Counted from the first letter of the stretch, positions 9,513 to 23,047 are shown. The stretch is 64,000 nt of DNA from Enterococcus sp. ZJ1622 (GCF_011038845.1 NZ_JAAKDW010000002.1:124001-188000); one strand, 5' to 3'. Numbers and translations: made by a program. Notes: generated by a model from the sequence alone, not told the origin.

Positions 9513-10259
9513 GTGAGAAGTCTACCAAAACCCCTTTATGCCAAACATGGGAAACGTGCAGTCCTGCTTCTCCATGCTTATTCAGGAAGTCCCAATGATG
9601 TAAGGATGCTTTGCCGCTTTTTGGAAAAGGCAGACTATACCGTCTATGCACCATTATTTACTGGCCACGGTACGATGGAGCCGCATGACATATTGGCACA
9701 GCAAGCAGTTAGATGGTGGAAAGACACAAAAGAAGCTCTTAGGTTTTTGCAGTCGGAAGGATTCACGGAGATTGCAGTGTTCGGATTGTCTATGGGCGGT
9801 ATATTCGCTGTTCGAGCATTGGAAGAAGAACAGCTGATTGGCGGCGGATTTTTCTGCTCACCGATCACTCCAGTGAAAACCAATGTTCCAGAGAATTTTG
9901 AAAAATACGTACGTCAGGTACTTAAACTTGCTGGTAAAGACCCCGAAGAAATCGAAGAAAAAGCTGTTGCATTCCGACCATTAGTCGAACAGCAGCTGAC
10001 AGAAATACAAGAACAAGCAGCAATCGCAAAGCAGAATCTACGAACAATCCAGACACCGGTATTTTTAGCGCAAGCAGGACAAGATGAAATGATCGATCCT
10101 TACGGCGTATATGAAACGGCTCGCAGATTGAGCAGACAAAAGGTTACCTTGCAATGGTATCCGACAAGCAGTCACGTCGTCACAGTAGGCGAAGCGAGAA
10201 GAGAACTGGAAAGAGATGTCTTGGATTTTCTGAAGAAATTACCCTGGAATGAGGAATAA
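9513..10259 (+). CDS. Carboxylesterase, alpha/beta hydrolase (Est30-like)
   Basis: A 248-residue cytoplasmic serine esterase. The oxyanion segment is LLLHAYSGSPNDVR, the nucleophile is in FGLSMGGIF, the aspartate in AQAGQDEMIDPYG and the histidine in SSHVVT. This matches the short carboxylesterases found between secG and rnr in Bacillus and lactic acid bacteria. GTG at 9513 is chosen because AAGAGGTG lies 7 nt upstream; TTG at 9495 would overlap that site. Only 3 bp separate it from rnr, so the two are translated from one message. The substrate is not known; short-chain esters are hydrolysed by characterised relatives. Confidence 0.87.
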   Translation: MRSLPKPLYAKHGKRAVLLLHAYSGSPNDVRMLCRFLEKADYTVYAPLFTGHGTMEPHDILAQQAVRWWKDTKEALRFLQSEGFTEIAVFGLSMGGIFAVRALEEEQLIGGGFFCSPITPVKTNVPENFEKYVRQVLKLAGKDPEEIEEKAVAFRPLVEQQLTEIQEQAAIAKQNLRTIQTPVFLAQAGQDEMIDPYGVYETARRLSRQKVTLQWYPTSSHVVTVGEARRELERDVLDFLKKLPWNEE

Positions 10260-10262
10260 TAT

Positions 10263-12614
10263 ATGACAAAAGAAACGATCAAGGAAAAGATCCTCTTTTT
10301 TATGGAAAGCAGTCGTAAAAGAAGTTTTTCAATGGAAGAAATAGCTGAAGGGCTTGGCTTTCAAAAAAGTGAGGATTTCAAATTACTCGTGCAGACGATC
10401 GCACAAATGGAAAGAGAAGAAAGCATCGTATTCAACAAGAAAGGAAAAGTCAAATTACCACTGAAGCCTGTGCTGGTGGAAGGGACTTTCCGAGCAAACG
10501 AACGCGGTTTCGGGTTCGTGACGATCGATCCGGAAGAAGATGATATCTATATCCCAAAAGAATCTACCGGTTACGCAATGGATGGAGATACTGTCGCGAT
10601 CGACATTTTCAAAACAGCCAATGCAGCGATGGATCGCGGAGCAGAAGGGAAAGTCGTGGAAATCCGTCAGCGAGCAGTCACACAGCTAGCTGGGGAATTC
10701 GTGGCTTATTCAGAAGAAGAAATCGAAGAAACGGATCTTTACGGGGTAGTGATACCGAAAGATAAAAAAATGAATCATTTCAAAGTCTATGCTGCAGCAG
10801 AAGGCGTACGCCCAGTTGACGGCAGCATCGTGCTGATCGAGATCACACATTATCCGGAAAAAAGCTATGCGACAAGTCTAGAAGGCATCATCAAACAAGT
10901 CATCGGGCATAAAAACGATCCTGGGATGGATATTCTGTCCATCGTGGTAGCAAACGGCATCCCGACGAAATTCCCAGACGATGTCTTGACAGAAGCAGAT
11001 CAAGTGCCAGATACGATCGCCGAAGAAGACCTAGTCGGCCGTAGAGATCTGAGAGATCAGCTGATCGTCACGATCGATGGTGAAGATGCCAAGGATCTGG
11101 ATGACGCTGTGACTGTCCGAAAATTAGACAACGGGAATTATTTCTTAGGTGTCCATATCGCCGACGTCTCTTATTATGTGACACAAGGAAGCCAACTGGA
11201 TCGTGAAGCATATGAACGAGGAACCAGTGTGTACTTGACTGACCGAGTGATCCCGATGATCCCGCAGCGTCTGTCAAATGGTATCTGTTCATTGAATCCG
11301 CATGTTCCGCGTTTGACGATGAGTTGCGAAATGGAGATCGATCCAACTGGTCAAGTCATCGCCCATGAGATCTTCCCAAGTGTGATCCAGACGACCGAGC
11401 GAATGACCTATACAGCGGTGAACCAGATCTTAGAAGAACAAGATGAGGAAGCAATGGAGCGCTATGAACAGCTTGTGCCGATGTTCCAAGCAATGAAAGA
11501 GCTACATGAGATCCTTGAGACGATGCGTATCAGACGCGGAGCGATTTCATTTGAGGACAGAGAAGCAAAGATCCTTGTCGACCCAAATGGGCATCCAGTC
11601 GATATCGAGCTTAGAAGTCGAGGAGTCGGTGAGCGTTTGATCGAATCCTTCATGCTAGCTGCAAACGAAACAGTAGCCGAACATTATCATAAATTGAATT
11701 TTCCATTCATTTATCGGATTCACGAGCAGCCAAAGGAAGAAAAGATGCAGCGCTTCTTTGACTTTGCATCTGCACTAGGCATTTTGGTTCGAGGAACAAA
11801 AGGAACGATCACACCGAAGGATCTACAAAAGGTCATTGAAGATGTGGAAGAAAAACCAGAAGCCGCAGTGATCAATACGATGCTGTTGCGAAGTATGCAG
11901 CAAGCGCGCTACTCTGAAGATAACTTTGGACATTATGGACTAGCTGCCAATTACTATACGCATTTCACTTCGCCAATCCGTCGTTATCCTGATCTGATCG
12001 TCCATCGTCTGATCCGTTCTTACGGGCAAGATAAAAGCGAGAAAAACCAGGCGTTATGGTCTGCTGAATTGCCGGAGATCGCCGATCACAGTTCAAAAAT
12101 GGAGCGGCGAGCAGTAGAAACAGAACGGGAAGTCGATTCCATGAAAAAAGCGGAATTCATGCAAGATAAAGTCGGGGAAGAGTTTGACGGGATCATCAGC
12201 TCCGTTGTCAAATTCGGCTTATTCATCGAGCTGCCGAATACTGTGGAAGGGCTCATCCATATCAATGAGCTGAAGCAAGATTATTTCCACTTTATCGAGA
12301 ACCATTTAGCGTTAGTCGGAGAACGAACAGGTCTGACATTCAAAATCGGTCAAAAAGTTCGGGTGAAAGTCGTCAAAGCCGACCCAGATGAACGGGCAGT
12401 GGATTTCGAACTCATTTCTGCAGAAGAAGTCACTTCACTTGAACGTCCGAAAGCACGGCAAAAAGGGAAAACTGCCAATCGTCAGGCAAAAAGGAATACC
12501 GACCGGGAAAAACAAGGCAAAAATAAAAAACGAACGAATGACAAGAAAACCACTTATTCAAAGAAAAAAGGGAAAAAACCTTTTTATAAAGGAATCAAAA
12601 AGAAGAAAAAATAA
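10263..12614 (+). CDS. rnr: Ribonuclease R
   Basis: A 783-residue processive 3'-5' exoribonuclease that degrades structured RNA and works with the SmpB-tmRNA system on defective messages. Domains in order: N-terminal winged helix (about 1-65), cold-shock domains (GTFRANERGFGFV, about 75-230), the RNB catalytic domain with clustered aspartates in DGEDAKDLDDAV (about 271-282), the HFTSPIRRYPDL segment, a C-terminal S1 domain (EFDGIISSVVKFGLFIEL), and a very lysine-rich tail of roughly 60 residues ending in KGIKKKKK. The tail resembles the basic C-termini of other RNase R proteins that aid RNA unwinding. smpB follows 21 bp downstream. Confidence 0.97.
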   Translation: MTKETIKEKILFFMESSRKRSFSMEEIAEGLGFQKSEDFKLLVQTIAQMEREESIVFNKKGKVKLPLKPVLVEGTFRANERGFGFVTIDPEEDDIYIPKESTGYAMDGDTVAIDIFKTANAAMDRGAEGKVVEIRQRAVTQLAGEFVAYSEEEIEETDLYGVVIPKDKKMNHFKVYAAAEGVRPVDGSIVLIEITHYPEKSYATSLEGIIKQVIGHKNDPGMDILSIVVANGIPTKFPDDVLTEADQVPDTIAEEDLVGRRDLRDQLIVTIDGEDAKDLDDAVTVRKLDNGNYFLGVHIADVSYYVTQGSQLDREAYERGTSVYLTDRVIPMIPQRLSNGICSLNPHVPRLTMSCEMEIDPTGQVIAHEIFPSVIQTTERMTYTAVNQILEEQDEEAMERYEQLVPMFQAMKELHEILETMRIRRGAISFEDREAKILVDPNGHPVDIELRSRGVGERLIESFMLAANETVAEHYHKLNFPFIYRIHEQPKEEKMQRFFDFASALGILVRGTKGTITPKDLQKVIEDVEEKPEAAVINTMLLRSMQQARYSEDNFGHYGLAANYYTHFTSPIRRYPDLIVHRLIRSYGQDKSEKNQALWSAELPEIADHSSKMERRAVETEREVDSMKKAEFMQDKVGEEFDGIISSVVKFGLFIELPNTVEGLIHINELKQDYFHFIENHLALVGERTGLTFKIGQKVRVKVVKADPDERAVDFELISAEEVTSLERPKARQKGKTANRQAKRNTDREKQGKNKKRTNDKKTTYSKKKGKKPFYKGIKKKKK

Positions 12615-12635
12615 GACAGCTTGGAGGAACTAACT

Positions 12636-13100
12636 ATGCCAAAAGGCGAGGGAAAATTAATCGCACAAAACAAGAAAGCTCGCCATGACTATTCGATCAT
12701 TGACACAATGGAAGCCGGGATGGTCCTGCAGGGAACTGAGATCAAATCGATCCGCAACAGTCGGATCAATTTGAAAGACGGTTTCGTACGTGTCCGAAAC
12801 GGAGAAGCTTTCTTGCACAATGTTCATATCAGCCCTTATGAACAGGGGAATATCTTCAATCATGACCCATTGCGCACCAGAAAACTGCTCTTGCACAAAA
12901 AGCAGATCGCACGTCTTGAAAATGAGACGAAAAATACCGGAATCACGATCGTCCCGCTGAAAGTCTATTTGCGTAATGGGTACGCAAAAGTACTGATCGG
13001 TTTAGCAAAAGGGAAAAAATCCTACGATAAACGTGAAGATCTGAAACGAAAAGATGTCGATCGTCAAATTGATCGTACATTAAAAAATTTCTCTAGATAA
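12636..13100 (+). CDS. smpB: SsrA-binding protein SmpB
   Basis: A 154-residue partner of tmRNA in trans-translation, delivering it to stalled ribosomes. Family features are the N-terminal [28 protein letters not shown], the central [10 protein letters not shown], and the basic C-terminal tail [21 protein letters not shown], which mimics the codon-anticodon helix. The ATG at 12636 follows TTGGAGG; the frame extending to 12621 would place the start before that site. The tmRNA gene itself is not in the adjacent 300 bp. Confidence 0.97.
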   Translation: MPKGEGKLIAQNKKARHDYSIIDTMEAGMVLQGTEIKSIRNSRINLKDGFVRVRNGEAFLHNVHISPYEQGNIFNHDPLRTRKLLLHKKQIARLENETKNTGITIVPLKVYLRNGYAKVLIGLAKGKKSYDKREDLKRKDVDRQIDRTLKNFSR

Positions 13101-13235
13101 TTTCAATATCCTTTTTCGCATATTCGGTGCTTTTACTTTTACTTAATGATAAAATTTGTTAGCATTTAATCTGATAAAGCATGATTATCACAGGTTTTTT
13201 CTAAAGAAAATACCACTATGAGAACAGAGATTTTC

Positions 13236-13274
13236 ACCAAATTTAGACTGAAACAAAAAAGTGTCTAATTTTCA
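13236..13274 (+). terminator. Possible weak terminator between smpB and the ATP synthase operon
   Basis: TTAGAC pairs with GTCTAA around an A-rich loop, followed by TTTTCAT. The stem is short and the T run imperfect. The rest of the 302-bp gap (13101-13402) is AT-rich with no gene; it also carries the promoter at 13285. Confidence 0.35.
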
Positions 13275-13284
13275 TGAAAATGTT

Positions 13285-13313
13285 TTGAATTTTCTGTTTC
13301 ATGGTGGTATGAT
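13285..13313 (+). promoter_or_regulatory. Promoter of the F1Fo ATP synthase operon
   Basis: TTGAAT and TATGAT are separated by exactly 17 bp, leaving an untranslated leader of about 85 nt before atpB. Confidence 0.7.
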
Positions 13314-13402
13314 ACCGTTTGGTTAGAAACCGATTTAGAAAAAACCGAATACACGCAGGAAGCTGATTTTATGTGAGATTCGGGGAAAAGAGGTGAAATG
13401 AA

Positions 13403-14122
13403 TTGGATGAACGCTCGCTAACGTTCCACATTGGGCCTATCTGGTTTGATGGTACAGTTTGTATGATGGTGTTATTAACCTGCCTGATCGTCTTCTTTTT
13501 GGTTTACTTTTTTACAAGAAATCTGAAAATGAAACCAACTGGAAAACAAAATGCGATAGAATGGGTGATTGATTTTTGCCGGGGAATCGTAACGGACAAT
13601 CTGCCTAGAAAAGAATTGAACAATTTCCATTTGTTGTCATTTACTTTGTTTTTATTTGTTTTTGTTGCGAACAACATAGGTTTAGTAACAAAAATCGTCT
13701 TACCTAGCGAAACAACACTTTGGAAGAGTCCGACAGCAGACCCGTTTGTTACTTTGACTCTGGCATTTATAATGATCACTCTTACTCACTTATTCGGTGT
13801 GAAGCAGCTCGGATTCAAAGGTTATTTTGTAAATGCATTCTTGAAACCATATAGTTTCATGTTTCCGATGAAGGTCATCGAAGAATTTACAAACTTATTA
13901 ACACTTGCTTTACGTCTTTATGGGAATATTTACGCGGGGGAAGTTTTGCTAACCTTGATTGCAAAAATGATGACAAGCTTAGGCTGGTTCTCATTGCCAT
14001 TAGCAATTCCACTAGAGATGGTCTGGATTGCCTTCTCGTTGTTTATCGGAAGCATCCAAGCATTTGTCTTTGTCACTTTATCAATGGTTTATATGAGCCA
14101 TAAGATTGAAGTAGAAGAATAA
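13403..14122 (+). CDS. atpB: ATP synthase Fo subunit a
   Basis: A 239-residue membrane subunit forming the two proton half-channels beside the c-ring. It has about five or six hydrophobic helices; the essential arginine is in LALRLYGNIYAGEV (about residues 170-183), and the last helices contain PLEMVWIAFSLFIGSIQAFVFVTLSMVYMS. Translation starts at TTG (MDERSL), with AGAGGTG 7 nt upstream; the nearby ATGs are out of frame. No atpI gene precedes it in the gap. It is the first gene of the eight-gene atp operon; in enterococci this enzyme mainly hydrolyses ATP to export protons and maintain cytoplasmic pH. Confidence 0.96.
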   Translation: MDERSLTFHIGPIWFDGTVCMMVLLTCLIVFFLVYFFTRNLKMKPTGKQNAIEWVIDFCRGIVTDNLPRKELNNFHLLSFTLFLFVFVANNIGLVTKIVLPSETTLWKSPTADPFVTLTLAFIMITLTHLFGVKQLGFKGYFVNAFLKPYSFMFPMKVIEEFTNLLTLALRLYGNIYAGEVLLTLIAKMMTSLGWFSLPLAIPLEMVWIAFSLFIGSIQAFVFVTLSMVYMSHKIEVEE

Positions 14123-14389
<267 letters not shown>

Positions 14390-14479
14390 TTGAATCAGTA
14401 ATCAGGCAGAAACAACACGGTTTGTTACTGCTTTTTTACGCAGAAACTGGAAATACTCCAAAGAAAGGAAGGCTAGCCT

Positions 14480-15004
14480 ATGCTGAATCAATTGGCTATT
14501 GCAGAAGTTGGCAATCCGATGTTAGGTAATATCATCGTTGTCAGCGGCTCATTTTTGATACTACTGGTTCTACTAAAGCATTTTGCTTGGGGACCAATCA
14601 GCGATATTTTGAAAAAACGTGAAGACAAGATCGCCAATGATTTAGATTCTGCAGAACAATCTCGCATCAACTCAGCAAAAATGGAACAAGAACGCGAACA
14701 ACAATTGTTAGCTTCTCGTTCAGATGCAGCTGATATCATCAAGAATGCGAAAGAAAGCGGAGAATTAAGCCGTCAAAATATTTTGAAGGATACACAAGAA
14801 GAAGTGGCTCGTCTGAAAAGCAAAGCGCAAGCGGACATCATGATGGAACGTGATTCTGCTTTGAACTCTGTGAAAGACGATGTAGCGGATCTTTCCCTTC
14901 AAATTGCGGAAAAAATCTTGAATAAAGAGCTGTCTCCGGAAATGCATGAATCATTAATCAATCAATATATTGAAGGTCTGGGTTCATCAAATGAAACTAG
15001 ATAA
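14480..15004 (+). CDS. atpF: ATP synthase Fo subunit b
   Basis: A 174-residue peripheral stalk subunit. One N-terminal transmembrane helix (about residues 17-36, IIVVSGSFLILLVLLKHFAW) leads into a long charged amphipathic helix that dimerises and reaches up to F1 (KKREDKIANDLDSAEQ onward). AAGAAAGGAAGG precedes the start. Its last 14 bp overlap atpH, implying translational coupling of the two stalk components. Confidence 0.96.
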   Translation: MLNQLAIAEVGNPMLGNIIVVSGSFLILLVLLKHFAWGPISDILKKREDKIANDLDSAEQSRINSAKMEQEREQQLLASRSDAADIIKNAKESGELSRQNILKDTQEEVARLKSKAQADIMMERDSALNSVKDDVADLSLQIAEKILNKELSPEMHESLINQYIEGLGSSNETR

Positions 15005-15533
15005 ATATACAGTAGGCAGACGATACGGCAAAGCTTTGTTCGAACTGGCGATCGATTCGAACCAAGCAGAAAAAGTCTATCAAGAACTATTGAGCCTGCG
15101 TCAAATCTACACAGAAGTTCCTGGATTAGGGAGCATGCTTAGCGATGTTCGCTTGGAACCGCATGAAAAACGTCTGATCATGGACAAACTAGTCAGCGGA
15201 TACGAAGGAGTAGTCAGAAACTTTTTAGAAGTCGTCTACAACTATAATCGTATGGATGACCTGCTTTTCATGATCGATGAATATGAACATCGTTATAATG
15301 AACACAAAGGACTGCTGCTAGGAAGCGTTAGAACAGCAGTGCCGCTTTCTGAAGAACAATTACAAAAGCTTGAAAAGAATGTCGCAAAGACAATGGACTA
15401 TCAAACAGTAGAATTAGATCAAATCGTTGATTCTTCTATTATTGGTGGCGCAATTGTTGAAGCCGACCATCGAGTAATCGACGGAAGCATTCGCACGCAG
15501 CTAGAAAATATGCGTAATCAATTAAACAGATAG
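14991..15533 (+). CDS. atpH: ATP synthase F1 subunit delta
   Basis: A 180-residue subunit that joins the b dimer to the top of the alpha3beta3 hexamer. The N-terminal YTVGRRYGKALFELA and the C-terminal IVDSSIIGGAIVEADHRVIDGSIRTQLENM segments are typical of the OSCP/delta family. The ATG at 14991 lies inside the end of atpF; upstream in-frame codons would extend it only by a non-conserved stretch. Confidence 0.96.
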   Translation: MKLDKYTVGRRYGKALFELAIDSNQAEKVYQELLSLRQIYTEVPGLGSMLSDVRLEPHEKRLIMDKLVSGYEGVVRNFLEVVYNYNRMDDLLFMIDEYEHRYNEHKGLLLGSVRTAVPLSEEQLQKLEKNVAKTMDYQTVELDQIVDSSIIGGAIVEADHRVIDGSIRTQLENMRNQLNR

Positions 15534-15546
15534 TACAAAGAGGTAG

Positions 15547-17112
<1,566 letters not shown>

Positions 17113-17125
17113 TGAGGTGAGATGA

Positions 17126-19457
<2,332 letters not shown>

Positions 19458-19470
19458 AAAGGGGTGCCCC

Positions 19471-19893
19471 ATGGATCAATATTTAACAGTTAACGTGGTA
19501 ACTCCTGACGGTTTGGTCTATGATCACCATGCAGCGATCGTTGTCGCACGTACGACAGCTGGTGAGCTTGGGATTTTACCTAAGCACGCACCGATCATCG
19601 TACCTTTGACGATCGATGAAGTCCGTGTAAAACGGACGGACTCTGATACGCACGTAGACTGGATCGCAGTCAATGGCGGAATCATGGAAGTACGCGATAA
19701 TGTCGTTTCTATCGTAGCCGATAGTGCAGAACGTGAGCGCGATATCGATGTATCACGGGCTGAACGTGCAAAACAGCGTGCAGAACGCCAAATCGAAGAA
19801 GCAAAAGCAAAAGAAGATACGAACGAGTTGAAGCGTGCAACGGTTGCTTTGCACCGCGCGATCAATCGTATCAAGGTATCGAAACACTCTTGA
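19471..19893 (+). CDS. atpC: ATP synthase F1 subunit epsilon
   Basis: A 140-residue regulatory rotor subunit: an N-terminal beta-sandwich (to about residue 85, with [15 protein letters not shown]) and a C-terminal two-helix hairpin rich in Arg, Glu and Ala that can extend to inhibit hydrolysis. AAAGGGG lies before the ATG. Last gene of the operon, followed by a strong terminator. Confidence 0.96.
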   Translation: MDQYLTVNVVTPDGLVYDHHAAIVVARTTAGELGILPKHAPIIVPLTIDEVRVKRTDSDTHVDWIAVNGGIMEVRDNVVSIVADSAERERDIDVSRAERAKQRAERQIEEAKAKEDTNELKRATVALHRAINRIKVSKHS

Positions 19894-19928
19894 TCTTTCG
19901 AAGTCGTTTCAATCTTTTCAACAAAACG

Positions 19929-19967
19929 AGGATGTGCCAGATCGATTTGGCGCATCCTTGTTTTTTT
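19929..19967 (+). terminator. Terminator of the atp operon
   Basis: An 11-bp stem (AGGATGTGCCA with TGGCGCATCCT, one G-U pair) around an 8-nt loop, followed by a T run. The following 200 bp to 20176 are AT-rich and hold no gene that I can see. Confidence 0.9.
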
Positions 19968-20176
19968 CGTACAATAATTATTATATATGATTCGTTATTG
20001 TTATTTTTCTGGAAATGAGTATCGTACCTTTATTCATCAGACCATTTGCAGGCTTTTTTGCAAAAACACAACGCTTCCAAGCGAAAATAGCCTTTTTAAT
20101 TTCTCCTTTTATGCAATTTATGGTATTATCATTTTATTAGTTATTATAAAAAACAGCTGTTAGAAAGGACGCAATT

Positions 20177-20407
20177 ATGCAAGTATACGGGATTGATGCG
20201 ATCATTCGACTCGTCAGTCATCTGGCTTTTATTTACTTGGCTTTTTGGTCTTTACGCTCTTTACGTATTGAAATGTTTTTTAAGGCAATGCATGAGACGC
20301 AGATACGAATGGCTATTGTACTTTTCTCGATTTTTCTAGGGTACACTGCCAGCAATTTTTTCTTAGAAGTCATTGCACTATGCCGAAATCTTTTCGTTAG
20401 TCTATAA
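20177..20407 (+). CDS. DUF1146 membrane protein (YwzB-like)
   Basis: A 76-residue protein with two predicted transmembrane helices (HLAFIYLAFWSLRSL and IAIVLFSIFLGYTASNFFLEVI-type) separated by the basic loop RIEMFFK. It matches the DUF1146/YwzB proteins encoded just upstream of murA after the ATP synthase operon in many Firmicutes. AGAAAGGACG precedes the start. The function is unknown. Gene order, not biochemistry, links it to envelope synthesis. Confidence 0.8.
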   Translation: MQVYGIDAIIRLVSHLAFIYLAFWSLRSLRIEMFFKAMHETQIRMAIVLFSIFLGYTASNFFLEVIALCRNLFVSL

Positions 20408-20443
20408 TTTTAAAAAAAGGTACTATTTTAAAAGAAGAAATGA

Positions 20444-20449
20444 TATAAT
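20444..20449 (+). promoter_or_regulatory. Extended -10 element for murA
   Basis: TATAAT preceded by TGA (an extended -10), with no good -35 sequence. It lies 53 bp before murA. Confidence 0.4.
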
Positions 20450-20502
20450 AGAAAAGATTTTGAGTAAGTGTATACTCATTGGAATTTTTTGGAGGGAACA
20501 AC

Positions 20503-21804
20503 ATGGAAGAGATCATCGTAAGAGGTGGCAATCAATTAAATGGAACAGTAAGAATTGAAGGAGCTAAAAATGCAGTTTTGCCTATTCTAGCTGCTAGTTT
20601 GTTAGCAGAAGAGGGGATCACCACATTAGATAACGTCCCAATTCTATCTGATGTCTTCACCATGAATCAAGTGATCCGTCATTTGAACGTGGATGTAGAC
20701 TTCGACGAACAAAAGAATCAAGTGACTATCGACGCATCAAGACAATTAGAGATCGAAGCACCTTACGAATACGTAAGCCAAATGCGTGCATCAATCGTTG
20801 TCATGGGCCCGTTGCTTGCTAGAAATGGTCATGCAAAAGTAGCGATGCCTGGCGGATGTGCTATTGGCAAACGCCCAATCGATTTGCATTTGAAAGGATT
20901 CCAAGCTTTAGGAGCAAAGATCATCCAAAAGAATGGATACATCGAAGCAATCGCTGACGAATTGAAAGGAAATACGATCTATTTGGATTTCCCTAGCGTC
21001 GGTGCCACTCAAAATATCATGATGGCTGCTGTAAAAGCAAAAGGGACAACGATCATCGAAAACGTGGCTCGTGAACCAGAAATCGTCGATCTTGCGAACA
21101 TCTTGAATAAGATGGGTGCGAATGTCTATGGTGCAGGTACTGAAACGATGCGTATCGAAGGTGTGGATCATCTTCATGCAGTGACTCATTCAATCGTTCA
21201 AGACCGTATCGAAGCTGGAACATTTATGGTTGCTGCTGCTATGACACAAGGAAACGTTCTGATCGCTGATGCAATCTCAGAACACAATCGTCCTTTGATC
21301 TCTAAACTGATCGAAATGGGCGCAACGATCCGTGAAGAAGAAGGCGGAATCCGTGTGATCGGACCAGAACATATCTTGCCTACCGATGTCAAAACGATGC
21401 CTCATCCAGGTTTCCCGACAGATATGCAAGCACAAATGACTGCGATCCAATTAGTAGCAGAAGGTACAAGTGTCGTTACTGAAACAGTCTTTGAAAATCG
21501 ATTCCAACATTTGGAAGAAATGCGCCGTATGAATGCCCATGTCAAAATTGACGGCAATGTGGCGATCATGGAAGGAAACCATGAATTGCAAGGTGCCGAA
21601 GTATATGCAACTGATTTACGTGCCGCTGCTGCTTTGGTGTTAGCTGGTTTGAAAGCCAATGGGATCACTCGTGTCCGTAACTTGAAATATCTGGACCGTG
21701 GCTATTATAATTTCCATGTCAAACTGCAACAACTTGGTGCAGATGTAGAACGTGTAGAAACAGATCAGACACCTGCTGAAAAAACAGCACAAACGATTGC
21801 TTAA
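20503..21804 (+). CDS. murA: UDP-N-acetylglucosamine 1-carboxyvinyltransferase
   Basis: A 433-residue enzyme for the first committed step of peptidoglycan synthesis, transferring enolpyruvate from PEP to UDP-GlcNAc. The N-terminal [16 protein letters not shown] and the active-site loop [15 protein letters not shown] are present; the cysteine at about residue 119 is the fosfomycin target and is intact. The start follows TTGGAGGG; an upstream ATG at 20479 lacks spacing. Low-GC Gram-positives usually have two MurA paralogues, and the position after the ATP synthase operon and before epuA suggests this is the MurA1/MurAA type (inference). Confidence 0.96.
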   Translation: MEEIIVRGGNQLNGTVRIEGAKNAVLPILAASLLAEEGITTLDNVPILSDVFTMNQVIRHLNVDVDFDEQKNQVTIDASRQLEIEAPYEYVSQMRASIVVMGPLLARNGHAKVAMPGGCAIGKRPIDLHLKGFQALGAKIIQKNGYIEAIADELKGNTIYLDFPSVGATQNIMMAAVKAKGTTIIENVAREPEIVDLANILNKMGANVYGAGTETMRIEGVDHLHAVTHSIVQDRIEAGTFMVAAAMTQGNVLIADAISEHNRPLISKLIEMGATIREEEGGIRVIGPEHILPTDVKTMPHPGFPTDMQAQMTAIQLVAEGTSVVTETVFENRFQHLEEMRRMNAHVKIDGNVAIMEGNHELQGAEVYATDLRAAAALVLAGLKANGITRVRNLKYLDRGYYNFHVKLQQLGADVERVETDQTPAEKTAQTIA

Positions 21805-21816
21805 GGAAGTGGCAAA

Positions 21817-21993
21817 ATGAGTAACCAACGGTATATCCTAATAAGCCTCATCAAGATTTTAATAGTGATCTTATTACTTGTACTTCTTTTTATTGCCGGT
21901 ACAATGATTGGTTACGGCGTGATCGGAGGCGGAAATCCGTTCAAGGTTTTCCAGCCTAGTTTATGGCTTCACGTTCGGGATTTTTTCCGTTAA
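21817..21993 (+). CDS. epuA: EpuA-like small membrane protein
   Basis: A 58-residue protein, 12 bp after murA, with AAGGAAG before its ATG. It has one transmembrane helix (about residues 8-28, LISLIKILIVILLLVLLFIAG) followed by GTMIGYGVIGGGNP and a short tail ending in HVRDFFR. This is the EpuA family, often annotated misleadingly as DNA-directed RNA polymerase subunit beta because of its former position in Streptococcus clusters; nothing in it resembles RNA polymerase. Its location after murA is conserved in Lactobacillales. The function is unknown. Confidence 0.82.
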   Translation: MSNQRYILISLIKILIVILLLVLLFIAGTMIGYGVIGGGNPFKVFQPSLWLHVRDFFR

Positions 21994-22134
21994 GTGAGAA
22001 TGCTGTCTCTGTCTCGCTTTTGCTGTAACAGGTTTTTAAGCAAATCGTATGTATATGTTGTCCAAAAAAAGTATGAGGGAGCGTTGACCTTGGTCGCGGC
22101 TCCTTTTTTGATTACAAAACAAAGAGGAGAAAGT

Positions 22135-22398
22135 ATGAAAAAACTGTTGATTCATCTAGTTCGAGGTTACCAACGTTTTATTTCGCCAGCATTCCCCCCT
22201 AGCTGCCGTTATTACCCGACCTGCTCTAATTATATGATCCGAGCTATACAAACACATGGTGCGCTGAAAGGGACGTTGATGGGAACGGCTCGTATTTTAC
22301 GCTGCCACCCATTTGTCAAAGGCGGGATCGACTATGTTCCGCTGACCTTTCAATTGACTAGGAACAAAAAAGATAAGCAAATGCCTGATTATAAATAA
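22135..22398 (+). CDS. yidD: Membrane protein insertion efficiency factor YidD
   Basis: An 87-residue protein of the YidD/UPF0161 family, thought to assist YidC-dependent membrane insertion. The defining cysteine-containing segment is [19 protein letters not shown], followed by [18 protein letters not shown]. The start is placed at MKKLLIH with AGAGGAG upstream; the long in-frame extension to 21994 lacks a binding site. Confidence 0.92.
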   Translation: MKKLLIHLVRGYQRFISPAFPPSCRYYPTCSNYMIRAIQTHGALKGTLMGTARILRCHPFVKGGIDYVPLTFQLTRNKKDKQMPDYK

Positions 22399-22413
22399 GA
22401 AGTGGAAAAAACT

Positions 22414-22472
22414 AGCACGAAGCAATACGTAAAAAGCCGGAAAATTATTTTGAAAAACTGGCTCGACGTGCT
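22414..22472 (+). other. Nested hairpin upstream of an acetyltransferase gene
   Basis: AGCACG (22414-22419) pairs with CGTGCT (22467-22472) and inside it AGCCGG (22435-22440) pairs with CTGGCT (22458-22463). It lies 20 nt before the start at 22492 and has no T run, so it is not an obvious terminator. It may be a decayed repeat or a leader structure. Confidence 0.35.
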
Positions 22473-22491
22473 GGCCTTCTGGAGGTAAAAG

Positions 22492-22947
22492 ATGATTGAA
22501 GAACTGGATAAAAAGAACGTACCATGGACACTGCTGCTAGAAGCTGATCCAGATGAAGAGAAAGTAGCTGCTTATATAGAAACAGGCGAAGGATTCATAT
22601 GGAAAGAAAAAAATGAAATAGCCGGAGTATTGGTTTATACAACTCGTCAGACAGAATTTGAAATCATGAATCTTTCTGTAGCAGAAAAAGAACAAGGAAA
22701 AGGGATCGGAGGACAATTGCTAGATGCTGCTTTTGCCCTTTTATCTGCGCGTGCAGAAACGCAAAAGCGGATCCTTGTCAGAACAGGAAGTACAAGTAAT
22801 GCAGCATTGCATTTATACCGTAAAAAAGGTTATCAGGAGATTTCAAGAGAAAAAGATTATTTCATAAAAAATTATCCGCAACCGATTTTTGAAAATGGCG
22901 AACGCTTGAGAGACCAGATTACTTTAGCGAACGAATGGAAGAAGTAA
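22492..22947 (+). CDS. GNAT-family N-acetyltransferase
   Basis: A 151-residue acetyltransferase with a full GNAT core. Strand beta4 and motif A are visible as IMNLSVAEKEQGKGIGGQLLDAA, where QGKGIG binds the acetyl-CoA pyrophosphate, and motif B is GSTSNAALHLYRKKGYQEI. CTGGAGG lies before the ATG. The acceptor substrate cannot be predicted, and the neighbours do not suggest one. Confidence 0.88.
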   Translation: MIEELDKKNVPWTLLLEADPDEEKVAAYIETGEGFIWKEKNEIAGVLVYTTRQTEFEIMNLSVAEKEQGKGIGGQLLDAAFALLSARAETQKRILVRTGSTSNAALHLYRKKGYQEISREKDYFIKNYPQPIFENGERLRDQITLANEWKK

Positions 22948-22978
22948 GCGAAAGACGAAAGATTTTTCCAGTATTTTT

Positions 22979-23016
22979 AGAAAACGATTCCAATCGCTAG
23001 CTGATTGTTTTACAAT
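22979..23016 (+). promoter_or_regulatory. Promoter of the ROK gene with overlapping cre-like site
   Basis: TTCCAA (22988) and TACAAT (23011) are 17 bp apart. AGAAAACGATTCCA at 22979-22992 matches 12 of 14 positions of the CcpA operator consensus TGWAARCGYTWNCW and covers half of the -35, a position expected to repress. CAATC and GATTG also form a small dyad in the spacer. Confidence 0.4.
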
Positions 23017-23047
23017 AGTTTCAGGAAGTGAAAAGGAGTGGAGAGTC

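Noticed and set aside
13101-13402. Possible tmRNA (ssrA) gene next to smpB
   Set aside because: ssrA often neighbours smpB, but this gap is too short once the atp promoter is placed and lacks a tRNA-like acceptor end or tag-peptide frame.
21817-21993. Annotation as DNA-directed RNA polymerase subunit beta
   Set aside because: The 58-residue single-helix protein has no polymerase sequence. The name is an inherited label for EpuA proteins.
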